Positions 12,784 through 23,738 of a stretch of DNA of 64,000 nucleotides are shown piece after piece. This stretch comes from Gentiana macrophylla. Lineage: Eukaryota > Streptophyta > Magnoliopsida > Gentianales > Gentianaceae. Location of the stretch: contig JAOBSW010000689.1 of the NCBI GenBank assembly GCA_026214975.1, forward strand, positions 1 to 64,000, read 5' to 3'. Made by a program: the position numbers and the translations under genes. Position 1 is the first letter of the stretch. The number at the start of each line of letters is the position of its first letter. The notes under the pieces are model-generated. The model was not told the DNA's origin and did not search any database. It saw only the letters and a program-made list of their open reading frames with translations.

Positions 12784-13767
12784 ATGATAGCATGGCATAG
12801 TCTAGCTATAGACTATAAATTTATCAACCCCGGGTACTATCTTCCCTTTCACTTCTTAAGCATTAATTGTTGGTTGTTTTCCTTTTGTTTAATTGCTACG
12901 TGCTTAGGTGGTATTAGTTGATAGTGTCCCATACGATTAATCTGTATAATTCCATTATCATTATCGTATAATCTCGTCGAGCAACCGACGTTAAATAAAA
13001 GTGCTACCGGGATGTAGCCCTTAAAACTCTCTTTTGTATCAAACATGTTGTGTAAAGTTTGGTGAATTTTTTTTAGGATAGATCATGGTGGGAAACCATG
13101 TTGTTTTTGAATTCTGGATATCACGGCACACGCCATGAGTTGGTCGAGCAACCGGTAGCCATTAAGGCGAGCTCCATCACTGTTTTATGGCTTACGCCGT
13201 AACTAAACATGAAAACCAGAAGGGTTGACGGTTTAGGCCATGTTTTGGAGGGACAAAGTGATAACTCGAATGGCTCACGCCGTACGTGATGTCTCGGCAT
13301 GCGCCGTGATCCACAGTGTCAAATTCTTAAGAGTCTTTTCCTTCCCTCTCTCATCCTTTACACCCTAATTTCGAACTTAACCACCTTCTTTTCCATTTTT
13401 ATCAAACTCCAACTCCACAAACACCCTCTCTTCTTCTCCTCATACCACCACCGCCACCTCTCACACCCTTTTCTCCTTCTTCTCCTTTCATTTTCTTGTT
13501 TTTCCTCACCATTATGGAGGTTGGAAGCGCTATTTTGAGCACAGTAGGTGCGTCACCATTGATTCTGGTGAGTAGGCCTTACTTCCGGCGTTTAACCATT
13601 AATTCCGGTGGCAGCACTTCATCAACACGGTAACGATTTCTTTAGTTCTTTCTGGTTAATTCCGTCCTTTCGCTTAAATTTATTTTATTCATTAACAAAA
13701 CCGGACGATGGGTTTAATTTTTGTATTGGTTTGGTTGTTTGTGTTGGTGTTCCCACTAGCACCGTAG
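12784..13767 (+). other. G1 spacer between pol and ORF3a
   Basis: Non-coding. Contains a group of GC-rich palindromes (13122-13306) and then a pyrimidine-rich stretch (13330-13500) ahead of the ORF3a start. The layout (palindromes, then CT-rich leader, then ATG) is repeated before ORF3b at 21760-22106, so it may be a 5' leader for a separate transcript. I see no definite splice acceptor or promoter. Confidence 0.5.
13122..13306 (+). repeat. Palindrome group 1 of G1 (CACGGC-NNNN-GCCGTG type)
   Basis: Four copies with paired arms around a 4-nt centre: CACGGC-ACAC-GCCATG (13122-13137), TATGGC-TTAC-GCCGTA (13186-13201), ATGGC-TCAC-GCCGT (13270-13283), CGGC-ATGC-GCCG (13295-13306). The same motif recurs at 21762-21963, 34321-34354 and 36169-36282, always in non-coding parts of G1. 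Confidence 0.75.
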
Positions 13768-14441
13768 ATGTCTGAGCAACCTACTCGTGTTCGTAAAAAC
13801 GACCCTAACAGAAAGAGGAAGGCCGTAGCCATACCCATGCCTAAGCCCTGAGCTCTCATTCAGGCGGAAAAGATTATCCTTCTTTCCAAAATTGTCTCAC
13901 CCGAAGCCATATCGAATTTCAAAAATTATTTTAGTCATTGCTCTCTTCTTTTGGAGCGTGCCTTTCACTATGGCCATGTCAATGCCCTTATCCCAAAAAT
14001 TGTCCATGACCGCAAATGGGATAGGCTCGCCGCTGAGCATATTGAACCAATAAATCTCACCATAGTAGCCGAGTTTTATTCCATGTTTTCAGTTACAAAC
14101 CCTGGTGAGGATGACAAAGTTAGTTCTATCACCATTCGTATCGTACAAGTCCCTTTTTCCCCTGACGTCATAAATGATTTTTATGGCATCCCTGAGATTC
14201 CCGTTGATAAGGAGCATCACACAGTTTGGGGACTCGGTAATGACTCTAATATGTAGACTAGGGCCCGTGAGTTTCAGCGTAGAGTTGACCGTAACGATGT
14301 TTGGAAGGAAGGCAGGTTCCCTTTTGGAAAGACAAAAATGGATATTCGAATTCTTAAGCACTTTCTGGGTCATAACGTGTTACTCTCCCGTCATCCATCC
14401 AGTTTCACAAGTGAGGAGTCGTGTCTCTCTTCAGCCATCTT

Positions 14442-15870
14442 TGATGACAAGATCAAGTGATAATAAAATACTTGACCACCATAAACCAATACTAGCAAGA
14501 GGACTAGGTCCATCGTAGTATAGCTATAGCGAATCAAGGTCGATCCCACAGGGAACCAATTGTGGATCATTTATATACAAACAATTAATCATTCATGCCG
14601 AGCACACGAAGGCGTTCTACGACCAACAAACGACAAGAAAAGATAAAGGACACGACTCGACACAACACATAACATACAAGTAATTAACCTCCCCAATTAC
14701 TATGTTATCGTTTGGATCAAGAGATTCTATATAACTAAGCTAGACTCAACAACTATTAAACCGATTCGTATCTATTTTATATTGTCTACGGGAGTCATCC
14801 CCTAAACTAGATCTAGCTCGGTTAGGCCATCTAGATCATCGTGCTACATTACGTGACTTCGGCCGAGGCCTCCATCTCATATAACTCATGACGCTTACAA
14901 AACTAGGGATGCCGATATTAACCGTATTCCTCACCTAGGCAACATTCCCGTGGTTAGGCGTACTTCCTAAGCGATCGCATCGTCTCCGTCCCATTAACAC
15001 TAACTTTTTAGGTATCATTTTAATCTACGACTTACGTATAATTAGGTGCATGCACTTCCCTAATATAAAACGGATCTAGATCGCGTTGAAAGTCCCGGAA
15101 GATCAATTCATGAGCTGACCTAGGAGTACTATATTGGTATTTCCTAACTACACGTTTTAATTAAAACAGACGAGCAACGTAGCCGTAGCCATACCGACTA
15201 AGATAAGAAATTCTAGGTGGACAACCACACCATAAAGACGTGGCTAGGCTGACGCGGCGAAAACCTAAATCTTAGCGTTTCTCTATACGTAACGGATAAA
15301 ATAGAGATTCATCAAGCAATTATGTAGATCTACTAGAAACACGATTTTCGTTCAGATCAAAGTCATACGCAGGTCACCAGATCTCGACGTGGGCGTGTGG
15401 ATCCTTATAGACGAGGAATCCCCACTGCCTCACGTCATATCCTTAGATCTCAATCGTTTGACGAAGAACGAGCAACCTCAAACGGTAAACAATAATTGGG
15501 GGGATCTAATTATAAACAACAAAAAAGAAATATACACAAGAACCTCACATAATAACTGCTGGAATCTTGTATAAAAACTACTCTGAGAAACTGAGGATTT
15601 GTGTTATGAGTTGATGTAAAAAGTGTATGTAATAAAATCCGTGGCTGCTCTTTAGATAGAGGCTTAGGCCGACTTAATGATAGATTTAGAAACCCTAAAA
15701 CGCGTAGAGATAACTCCCAGCCTATCCTCGAGATTTTGCTGAGCTCGCCCCCGGCGAACTGTGCACTCGCTGCCAGCGAGTCTTCTTCATTGTGATTGGC
15801 TCGCTGGATTTTCTTGCTCCTCACTCCACTTTTCTTGCTGCTTCGATATTTATCTTTTATTCAATCCGAT
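14442..15870 (-). repeat. L1 3' LTR, truncated
   Basis: Begins TGATGACAAGATCAAGTGAT and matches 18917-20348 to CAATCCGAT, after which the two diverge completely. The missing part corresponds to the U3 start of the right LTR (20349-20606, 258 bp). Contains a locally variable hairpin region at 15741-15781 that differs strongly from the right LTR although flanking sequence is nearly the same. Confidence 0.8.
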
Positions 15871-18800
15871 GGCCAGAAGATAAGAATACATCAGCAGATA
15901 AATATCGACACTAAGTTCACATAACCAATCATCTACGCAATGTACACGTAATTTCTTCAGTTATTATAATTCTTGCGGTATTCGTCGATTCAAAGATTGA
16001 GTAATTGAATAATAAATAACTACTTGCAACAGTCGGCATTAATATCCTTAATTTTACTTCACCTAAGTATAATATGATCATGTACTCATGCAACTTGGTT
16101 CCTTTCCTACCAATTTCATGTTTAAGAACTCACAATTCTAAGGGTACGAGATAATTAATTTTGGCTTTTGTTCAATTCTTTCAATTTTTTACCGTTTCAT
16201 TTAATTTTCAATTATAGCACATCATAGCTAAGTCTCCTACCCCCCACTTAAACTTGGCCTTGTCCCCAATGACAAAGAAAAATGAGAATTTAAGAAAAAG
16301 TCTTAGCTCTGGAAACGGCTCTCAAGCACATGCAAATTATCGGAGTTATTCAGGCACGTCTTGGAGAAGCAAATGAAAACCTGTTTAAGCAAACCAAACA
16401 GAAACTCCACGAAACCGTTAATAACATGTCAATGGAAGTTATAAAATAATGTGGCAGTAATTAGATGTAAAATATCCAAAAACAAATTAAGCCACTTTAT
16501 TTCATACAACCAATGACAAGTAAAACCAAAGGGTTAAAAACTACAAAACACACATGGCAGCTATCAAGGAAAAAACCGCGTTTTCTTTGTCGAACTGAGA
16601 CACAGAACAGGGCGAGATGAAAGAAAAATAAACAAGCAACTAAAGATGATACTCTTTATCGATATCCTCCACCACAAAAATATTATTGAAACCGGATGGA
16701 GAAGACAAAGAGCAAAAAGCATTACCCCATGTCGAAAAACACGATGTGGACTGGATCGACAAGGTATTCAAACCAGTGTTAAGAGAAACTTGGTAAGGTA
16801 TAACAGATTGGATGGGACCTATTAGTAAAAGATAGGAACAGATACTCGGGGAAGAATCTTCTCGTTGGAATGGGAGAATAACAACTTAGGGAGATGTAGC
16901 TGTGCCGCAAAATTACTAATTACCCAATTTAGCATGTAGAAGCTCTCAACGTCATCAACAAGGTCGGATCGGTGTGATAATTTAAAACAAAACTCATCAT
17001 CTACGAATGCCGGAATGGTCAGAAAAAATGTGAAATGTAAAACTTCCGATAGAAAGATAAGTTGCATTTCGATAGAACCAAAAACTGTTAAAATCTAGCT
17101 TGGTTCATGAAAATTGAAATGGTTAAGGATAATCATTAAAAATTAGCAATGTTCTAATTCCGCAGCATAAGGGTAATTTGTAAATAACATGGAGGTTGAG
17201 AGTACGATGTGTTAGAAAAAGATGGTGAAGGTTGGTAAGAAAAGACTTTGGGTGGGTTGAAAATTGGTTAAGGAAATTTGTTGGGTAGGTAGTGTTTAAG
17301 GGATTGGGCTAGGGTAGGAGAGTGAAACAGATGGAAAGACAGAGTGGGAATGAAAGAATGGTTAGAAATGTGAATTGTTGGGGCAGATTGGTGAGAGGAT
17401 CGAAAAGTTTGAAGGTGAAAAAGTATAAAGGGAAAGATAAGGATAGCTGCAGAACGAATTGCACACCACTTTGGATTTTCACTTGGATCACCGTTCTAAA
17501 AGGTTTTGGAAGTTGACCAAATTTGGTCTTGTTCGCATCAATCATTCTCTGTTACATTTTCAGTAATTCTCAAGCTCTCTTAATGCTTCCTTCTAAAGGT
17601 TGATTGCCAAATTTCCTTTTCTTTACCAATTTCTTGACTCTCTACGAAACTCTATTTCACGTGGCTGGTATTGAGTAAAAAGTTTTGCACATCCTCAGCC
17701 TAATGGCCATCTGAACACGGCAAATAAAAAACCTCAACACATGTCACGTTACTCTTACTTGACTTAAAGAAAACAAAACCTAAACATCCTATGGGTTTTA
17801 AAGAAGTAGTTCTGAGTTTAAAGTCCTCAGCTCGACTTTCCAAAAATTATCCTTGTCAGTCATCCTTCTTTGATCGCCCAAAATTGACCCCTTGAGCACT
17901 ATATGAGGTGGGCTCATCGCTTTTGCGGATTAATACCCTTCCCTTGGTTGTGAGACCGAGGAAACGACATATATCCATACCATTAAACAAAGCTTCTACC
18001 TCTGCTCTCATTTTAGGAACCAGTGAATTCTAAGGAGATTTAGTCCTAGGGACTTATTTTAATAACATCCTCTATAATGCTGCTTCATTATGCTCTCTCA
18101 AAACTCAACGTATTCTTTAGATTGCGACTACACAAATTGTTGCTCCAGTGGCCACTAGAAGCAATCTCATGCATAGGACAAAGAGATTTTAACAGAACTA
18201 CGAGGAACTCTTTATTCACTACTTCCTTTCAACGACTACATGTTTCCCTACACCCTCTAGATGAGACAGATTTGGGGCAGAACCTTTGACACTAATAAAA
18301 TTAATCTTTTAAACTCACTCCTGTCTAAGATTCTCATTCAGGTTCATGTAATGACTAACTTATGTTCAAAAAACTAAAAGATAGTAAAACATAAGCAAAA
18401 AGGGTAGTACCTTGCCTTCAACATTGTACCACGAATAATTCGAACCTTTTAATATTTATTTTCTCGGAGTGCTTTAAAGGTGTTTCTTCCATTGCTTTTC
18501 CCATCGTAGATTCGTAGCTCCACATGTTGCTGGGTTATTTTCTCAGCGCCCACGAAAAATTACTGACTCAGATTATTGTTTCCCTGGTATCTGCAAATAG
18601 AATAAAAAACAAAACGGACCGTAGACAGACTTTAACATGGTTTCCCATGCTGCTATCAGACCTAAGGATTAAACATACGGGGATAAACAGACACGCGAAA
18701 TTCCAGAAAATAGAAGCTGGCTCGCCGGCAGCGAGAGTCAGTCTCGTTGGGAGCGAAACCAGTTTTTTAGAATCTGGAATTTTCAGACAAAGCAGACAAC

Positions 18801-18892
18801 TAGAGGGACTAAAAAAACGTAAAAATAGACTCTAAAACAGAAAACTCATCATGAATAAAAAATTATATATATATATAAAATTGACCGTTGGT
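15871..18892 (-). other. L1 internal region, non-coding
   Basis: About 3 kb without coding capacity. Features read on the minus strand: a PPT-like tract at 16236-16259 (TTAAGTGGGGGG) preceded by a small TTG-GGGA-CAA hairpin; this matches the internal, not terminal, PPT-like module of P, Q and G1, so sequence left of it (15871-16235) is probably spacer that lost the terminal PPT. A motif shared with P and Q lies at 17672-17735. Two CTCGC/GCGAG hairpins are at 18721-18757. A short (TA)n run is at 18865-18880. Confidence 0.6.
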
Positions 18893-18910
18893 TCCCCGGA
18901 AACGGCGCCA
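18893..18910 (-). other. L1 primer-binding site (Asp-type tRNA)
   Basis: Complement reads TGGCGCCGTTTCCGGGGA, one base different from the Q site. It lies 6 nt from the LTR end at 18917. Minus-strand cDNA would be primed here. Confidence 0.85.
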
Positions 18911-18916
18911 AAAACT

Positions 18917-20606
18917 TGATGACAAGATCAAGTGATAATAAAATACTTGACCACCATAAACCAATACTAGCAAGAGGACTGGGTCCATCGTAGTATTGCT
19001 ATAGCGAATCAAGGTCGAACCCATAGGGAACCAATTGTGGATCATTTATATACAAACAATTAATCATTCATGCCGAGCACACGAAGGCGGTCTACGACCA
19101 ACAAACGACAAGAAAAGATAAAGGACACGACTCGACACAACACATAACATACAAGTAATTAACCTCCCCATTAATATGTTATTGTTTGGATCTAGAGATT
19201 CTATATAACTAAGCTAGACTCAACAACTATTAATCCGATTCGTATCTATTTTATATTGGCTATGGGAGTCATCCCCTAAACTAGATCTAGCTCCGGTTAG
19301 GCCATCAAGATCACTGTGCTACATTACGTGACTTCACTTCGTAGGCCTCCATCTCATATAACTCGCACGCTTACAAAACTAGGGATGCTAATATTAACCG
19401 TATTCCTCACCTAGGCAACATTCCTGTGGTTAGGCGTACTTCCTAGGCGATCGCATCAGTCTCCGTCCCATTAACACTAACTTTTTAGGTATCATGTTAA
19501 TCTACAACTTACGTATAATTAGGTGCATGCAATTCCCTAATATAAAACAGATCTAGATCTCGCTGAAAGTCCCAGAAGATCAATTCATGAGCCGACCTAG
19601 GAGTACTATATTGGTATTCCCTAACTACACGTTTTAATTAAAACAGACGAGCAACGTAGCCGTAGCCATACCCACTAAGATAAGAAATTCTAGGTGGACA
19701 ACCTCACCATAAAGACGTGGCTAGGTTGACGCGGCGAAAACCTAAATCTTAGCGTTTCTCTATACATAATGGATAAAATAGAGATTCATCAAGCAATTAT
19801 ATAGATCTACTAGAAACACGATTGACGTTCAGATCAAAGTCATACGCAGGTCACCAAATCTCGACGTGGGCGTGTGGATCCTTATAGACGAGGAATCCCC
19901 ACTGCCTCACGTCGTATCCTTAGATCTACATCATTTGACGAAGAACGAACAACCTCAAACGGTAAACAATAATTGGGGGGGTCTAATTACAAACAACAAA
20001 GAAGAAATATACACAAGAACCTCACATAATAACTGCTGGAATCTTGTATAAAAACTACTCTGAGAAACTGAGGATTTGTGTTATGAGTTGATGTAAAAAG
20101 TGTGTGTAATAAAATCCGTGGCTACTCTTTATATAAAGGCTTAGGCCGACTTAATGATAGATTTAGAAAACCTAAAATGCGTAGAGATAACTCCCAGCCG
20201 ATCCTCAAGATTTTTCTTTGAGCTCGCTTCTAGCGAATGTGCACTCATTTGCCGTGAGTCCTCTTCAATCTGTTTGGCTTGCTGGCTTTTCTTGCTCTTC
20301 ACTCCACTTTTCGTGCTGCTTCGATATTTATCTTTTATTCAATCCGATTCTACTCCGATTTATCTTGAGATTTACTTCCTTCGTTGGTAGATATCCTCCG
20401 ATTCACCATAATCTATAAAACCAATAATTATCGCACAGTAAATCATATTTTAATAATAAAAATAGATAAATACCAAATTATATTCTATAAATCACATAAC
20501 ATTAAATAATCATTATAAACAAGTGATTTAATATAAAATATATATTATTAAGCTCGATTTAAGGATGACGTTGATGACTTTTACAGGTATAATTTGACAA
20601 TCATCA
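18917..20606 (-). repeat. L1 5' LTR (1690 bp)
   Basis: Begins TGATGACAAG and ends CAATCATCA, directly followed by the ATCTT duplication. It holds the complete U3 (20349-20606, AT-rich). High similarity to the left LTR over 1430 bp suggests a fairly recent insertion, apart from a clustered difference at 20221-20260. Confidence 0.87.
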
Positions 20607-21512
20607 ATCTTGCAAGACATTCTCATTGATATAGGGCAGATCATTCATGCAAAGGCTGTAGAGTTTGTCGGGCAGTTCAGAAAAGATGGTGACATGCCTT
20701 TTCCCGGCCTTATCTCTACCCCTTGCAATCTACATCACGTTAACCTGGTGATCGTCTAGTTTCCCTCTCTATTGTGTTGATTGGCCCTAACATCCAAGAG
20801 CTTCTTTTCACCAGCTCACCACCCCTTTCGGTTACTCAAGTTTTATCCCCGAGCTTCCAACCCGAGTTTACCCCGAGCTCTAGCCAGTTCACCCCTCATT
20901 CTGGACCCTCAACTCAAGACCCTGATCTCACTGCCTGACTTGATTTTCATTACTCAGAGTTGGCCTTCCTGCGTGGTAGCCAAGCGGCTATGAGCGCCAA
21001 TATGGCCTTGGGTTTTGAAAGATCTTGTCAGTGGGCGAATGACATGCGTTTTGGTATACGCGGCCAGCGTGCTTTCCTTGCTTCCCTCGACCCCCTCGTG
21101 GCCTAGCATGCTAGCCAACATGAGAACTGTTCTGAGGATTCCTACACCTTACCTGAGTGGCTGCCTATCATTCCTATCTTTACACCTCACCTAGTGGTGT
21201 GTCTGGCTCGTTTTGTACAGGTACAGGTGTAGGGACTTTTCCGTCGGCTAAAATGAGCTTACCTTTTTCTGTGGAGTCCCTCAATTCGGGTCTAGGTACT
21301 TTGGTTTGGAGAGCTCTGTGGTGATGTCCACTATTGGTGCTGGGACTTTTGCATCTTCTGAGCCGATCGAGATGCTCAACAATCCTTATGCTGCTAATCT
21401 TCAAGGAGCCGGTCTTTTGAGCCAGATGAGTTATGCTCCGGCCAGCACAGTAGGATTGCAAGGCGAGGATCTCGGGGGTACATCTCATGCTGATGACGAG
21501 GAAGATGTTTAG

Positions 21513-22106
21513 GTTTTATTAATATCATTTCACTTCAAACTTTTGATCATTAGTTTAATGGCCGTATGTGGCCTTAACTTTTATTTTATCTCCACTTGCT
21601 CTGTCATACTATTTTGATTTCACTTGCTACTACTTTACTATGCTTGTTTTGTTGCTGGATTGGGCACAATTTCAATTCAATATCTGCTATTTTGATTTGA
21701 TGTATCCCCTAGCCTAGATTATATAGCCTGAGTTGCTGTTTTTGATTTCTGATACACTATACACGGCTTGCGCCGTGATGTGCCCGGATTATGCCGTGTA
21801 CTATTCTGGTTTTACGCAATTTTTAGGCACGGCTTGCGCCGTAAATCACCCCGGCATGCGCCGTAAAAGTTTGCTTTATGTCATTAATGTCACTTCTACA
21901 GAGAATCTTAGCAGCCTTTGATGTCCCGGCTCACGCCGTGACACACCCACGGTGTGCGCCGTGAACTACTATTCTATGCAGATTTGAGTTGATATTTGTT
22001 TGCCACCTTCCCCCCAAACCTTCTATATAATTTCCCCTCGTATGTTCTTCCATCCTCACCCCTAAAATTTCATTTCCCATATCTTTTCTACACTTCTCTT
22101 TTCACC
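21513..22106 (+). repeat. G1 spacer before ORF3b with palindrome group 2
   Basis: Non-coding. Five GC-rich palindromes: CACGGC-TTGC-GCCGTG (21762-21777, perfect), CACGGC-TTGC-GCCGTA (21828-21843), CGGC-ATGC-GCCG (21852-21863), CGGC-TCAC-GCCG (21927-21938), CACGGT-GTGC-GCCGTG (21948-21963). A CT-rich leader (21990-22106) then precedes ATG 22107. The same order, palindromes then CT-rich leader then ATG, precedes ORF3a. Confidence 0.7.
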
Positions 22107-22277
22107 ATGTCTTCCAGCCCCATTTGTCGAACTCCTTCACTTCCGGAATCCCCGTATGCATTATCCACTCAGCCATACTCTCCTTCCACGATGTCTCTGA
22201 TAAAGTTACAAGCACAAGCTAGCATACAAGCACAAGCCAGCATCACATTCAACTTGCAGTACAAGCTTGACAGTTAG

Positions 22278-23429
22278 TAACAACAATTGAGGGAAAGTAA
22301 ATTCCATTTATTTGATTGAGTACAATAGTAGGCTATTTATACTACATAGCCATAATGTAAACGTAATAATTCACAATAAATGCGATTGATAACATTGATT
22401 CATTTCTATAATTTTGTGTATCTAGAATATTCTCAACACGCCCCCGCAATCTCATGGTAATGCAATGAACATGGAGATTGACTTCTAATGAATGAACCTT
22501 TCCTTCATATGGTGTCTGCAACAACTTCACCAGATCAATCGGCATCAACTGCTTCCAACCTAATATTGCTTGAATCCTGCGATAGGGAGGAGGAAATATG
22601 TAGAGGGAATAGCATACCCTAAAAAAACTAGGATATGAATAAGTCATAGAATAATGAATAGAGAGGAGAATATAGTGGGAGGAATAATCCCTAAAAAAAT
22701 AGGATAGTTGGATGACCCGAAAACATGGAGGAGTCATGAAAAAAAAATACGTGGAGGGAAGTTGATTCCCTAAACAAAAAAGAAAAGGAGTGGAGGGTTG
22801 TACCCTAACAAAAGAAATGGAAGAAAAGGAAATGGAGGGGTCCCTAACAAAATAAACGTAGCATGGAGGGGTGTACCCTAACGGGAAAAAAAAATTTAAT
22901 AGAGGAGAACAACGATGATCAGATAGATATTGAAGGTAAAAAAGAACGGAAAATAAAAATAAAAATTAGACAGGAAGAGTACGCAAGAGAAAATTTTTGA
23001 GACGATAGAAAAGATGAAAACTTTATCAAGCCCATTAGGAGGACACATAAGTTTGCATAGCCGGCGAAGGTAACGACACCAATAGAAATTTATTCAGAAT
23101 ATTCAAGAAGACATAAAATAAAAATAAAACAACATAGGTAAAAGTGAAACACGAGGGGTGAGGGTTCGATCATATTAATGTCACAAACCCCCACCCTGAC
23201 ATTTTTCTGGAGAGATCGCTCAGGACCGAAAGACGTTAGTCTGAGAGCTCTGATACCATAACAACAATTGAGGGAAAGTAAATTCCATTTATTTGATTAT
23301 TCACAATAAATGTAAATAGTAGGCTATTTATACTACATAGCCATAATGTAAACGTAATAATTCACAATAAATGTGATTGATTACAATGATTCATTTCTAT
23401 AATTTTGTGTATCTAGAATATTCTCAACA
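22278..23429 (-). mobile_element. T1: 1.15-kb TRIM-like LTR element in the C2 LTR
   Basis: Flanked by GTTAG on both sides (22273-22277, 23430-23434). Minus orientation: LTRs 22278-22438 (161 bp) and 23259-23429 (171 bp), PBS complement GCTCTGATACCA at 23247-23258 directly beside the right LTR, and a PPT complement CGCCCCCGCAA at 22439-22449 beside the left LTR. The internal region (about 800 bp) has no coding capacity. Size, LTR length and iMet-type PBS fit a TRIM or a copia deletion derivative that is mobilised in trans. Confidence 0.9.
22583..22890 (-). repeat. Degenerate G/A-rich repeat inside T1
   Basis: Recurring unit of roughly 45-60 bp: (T)GGAGGG, a few bases, then CCCTAA followed by an A-run, for example near 22596-22622, 22664-22698, 22754-22776, 22790-22811, 22836-22851 and 22864-22881. 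In several units GGG and CCC could pair around GTTGTA or GTGTA. Divergence is high, so copy number is approximate. Confidence 0.55.
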
Positions 23430-23443
23430 GTTAGCATGGTAGA

Positions 23444-23525
23444 GAATATTCCTTAGAATATTCCAATCTTGACCCGAATATTCTGAGAATATTCCTTGTT
23501 GACTAGTATATTCTTTGGAATATTC
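23444..23525 (+). promoter_or_regulatory. GAATATTC cluster in C2 5' LTR (heat-shock-element-like)
   Basis: Five perfect GAATATTC sites (23444, 23456, 23476, 23487, 23518) about 40-120 bp upstream of the TATATATA box. GAAnnTTC is the core of heat-shock elements. Gaps between units are 4, 12, 3 and 23 bp rather than the ideal 2, so binding by heat-shock factors is only an inference. Confidence 0.5.
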
Positions 23526-23676
23526 CCTTCCGGTTTTTAGTCTTCCCTTGTAGCTACCAATGTGTATATATACCCAATTGTAATAAGAAGAAGATAAGCC
23601 TTTCATTCAATAAAAGAAAACAAAATGATTGATCATCAAATGTTTCCTTCTTAATTACTTTCTACATTTTTCTTCA

Positions 23677-23688
23677 TGGTATCAGAGC
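23677..23688 (+). other. C2 primer-binding site (iMet tRNA)
   Basis: TGGTATCAGAGC immediately after the LTR end CA, complementary to the 3' end of plant initiator methionine tRNA. Confidence 0.95.
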
Positions 23689-23738
23689 GGGTCACTCGAT
23701 TCTGATTGCATCTTCGTTCTCTTTTTACTCCTTCAGCA

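Larger units (their letters stand above)
14442..20606 (-). mobile_element. L1: non-coding LARD-like LTR element in G1 ORF3a
   Basis: Flanked by a 5-bp duplication ATCTT (14437-14441 and 20607-20611). Minus orientation is shown by the PBS complement at 18893-18910 beside the right LTR. Two LTR copies share about 1430 bp (14442-15870 and 18917-20348), but the left copy lacks the U3 start and terminal PPT, apparently through a deletion ending at 15870. The internal region (15871-18916) has no credible coding sequence, as in LARD elements, which depend on proteins from other elements. A post-PBS motif is shared with P and Q, so they are likely relatives. Confidence 0.85.
13768..21512 (+). pseudogene. 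G1 ORF3a, split by L1 (coding parts 13768-14441 and 20607-21512)
   Basis: Starts at ATG 13768 (MSEQPTRVRKNDPNRKRKAV, basic) after a CT-rich leader. The middle part (RKWDRLAAEH, VAEFYSMFSV, VRIVQVPFSPDVINDFYGIPE-like) resembles the so-called putative plant transposon protein domain found in third ORFs of plant gypsy elements. The frame is cut at 14441 by L1 and continues exactly after the duplicated ATCTT at 20607-20611: AI before, LQDILIDIGQIIHAKAVEFV after. It ends with an acidic tail (SHADDEEDV) and stop at 21510-21512. In-frame stops (for example near 13849 and 14254) and further breaks after 20755 make it a pseudogene. The function of this domain family is not established. Confidence 0.68.
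22198..23676 (+). repeat. C2 5' LTR, interrupted by T1
   Basis: Starts TGATAAAGTT and ends TTTCTTCA before the PBS. LTR sequence is 22198-22277 plus 23435-23676; the rest is T1 and its duplicated GTTAG. It contains five GAATATTC sites, a TATATATA box at 23565-23572 and an AATAAA at about 23608. Confidence 0.88.

Noticed and set aside
14442..20606. Non-homologous U3 regions at the two L1 LTRs read as evidence of an unusual replication route.
   Set aside because: The PPT-like tract beside the left copy has the internal-module form found in P, Q and G1; a plain deletion of U3 and terminal PPT explains it.
20970..21000. GGTAGCCAAGCGG resembles part of a tRNA gene.
   Set aside because: No acceptor stem, anticodon arm or T-arm could be placed around it; it lies in ORF3a sequence.
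22342..22737. 131-codon minus-strand ORF inside T1.
   Set aside because: It spans the LTR, PPT and internal repeat, so it cannot be a conserved gene of the element.
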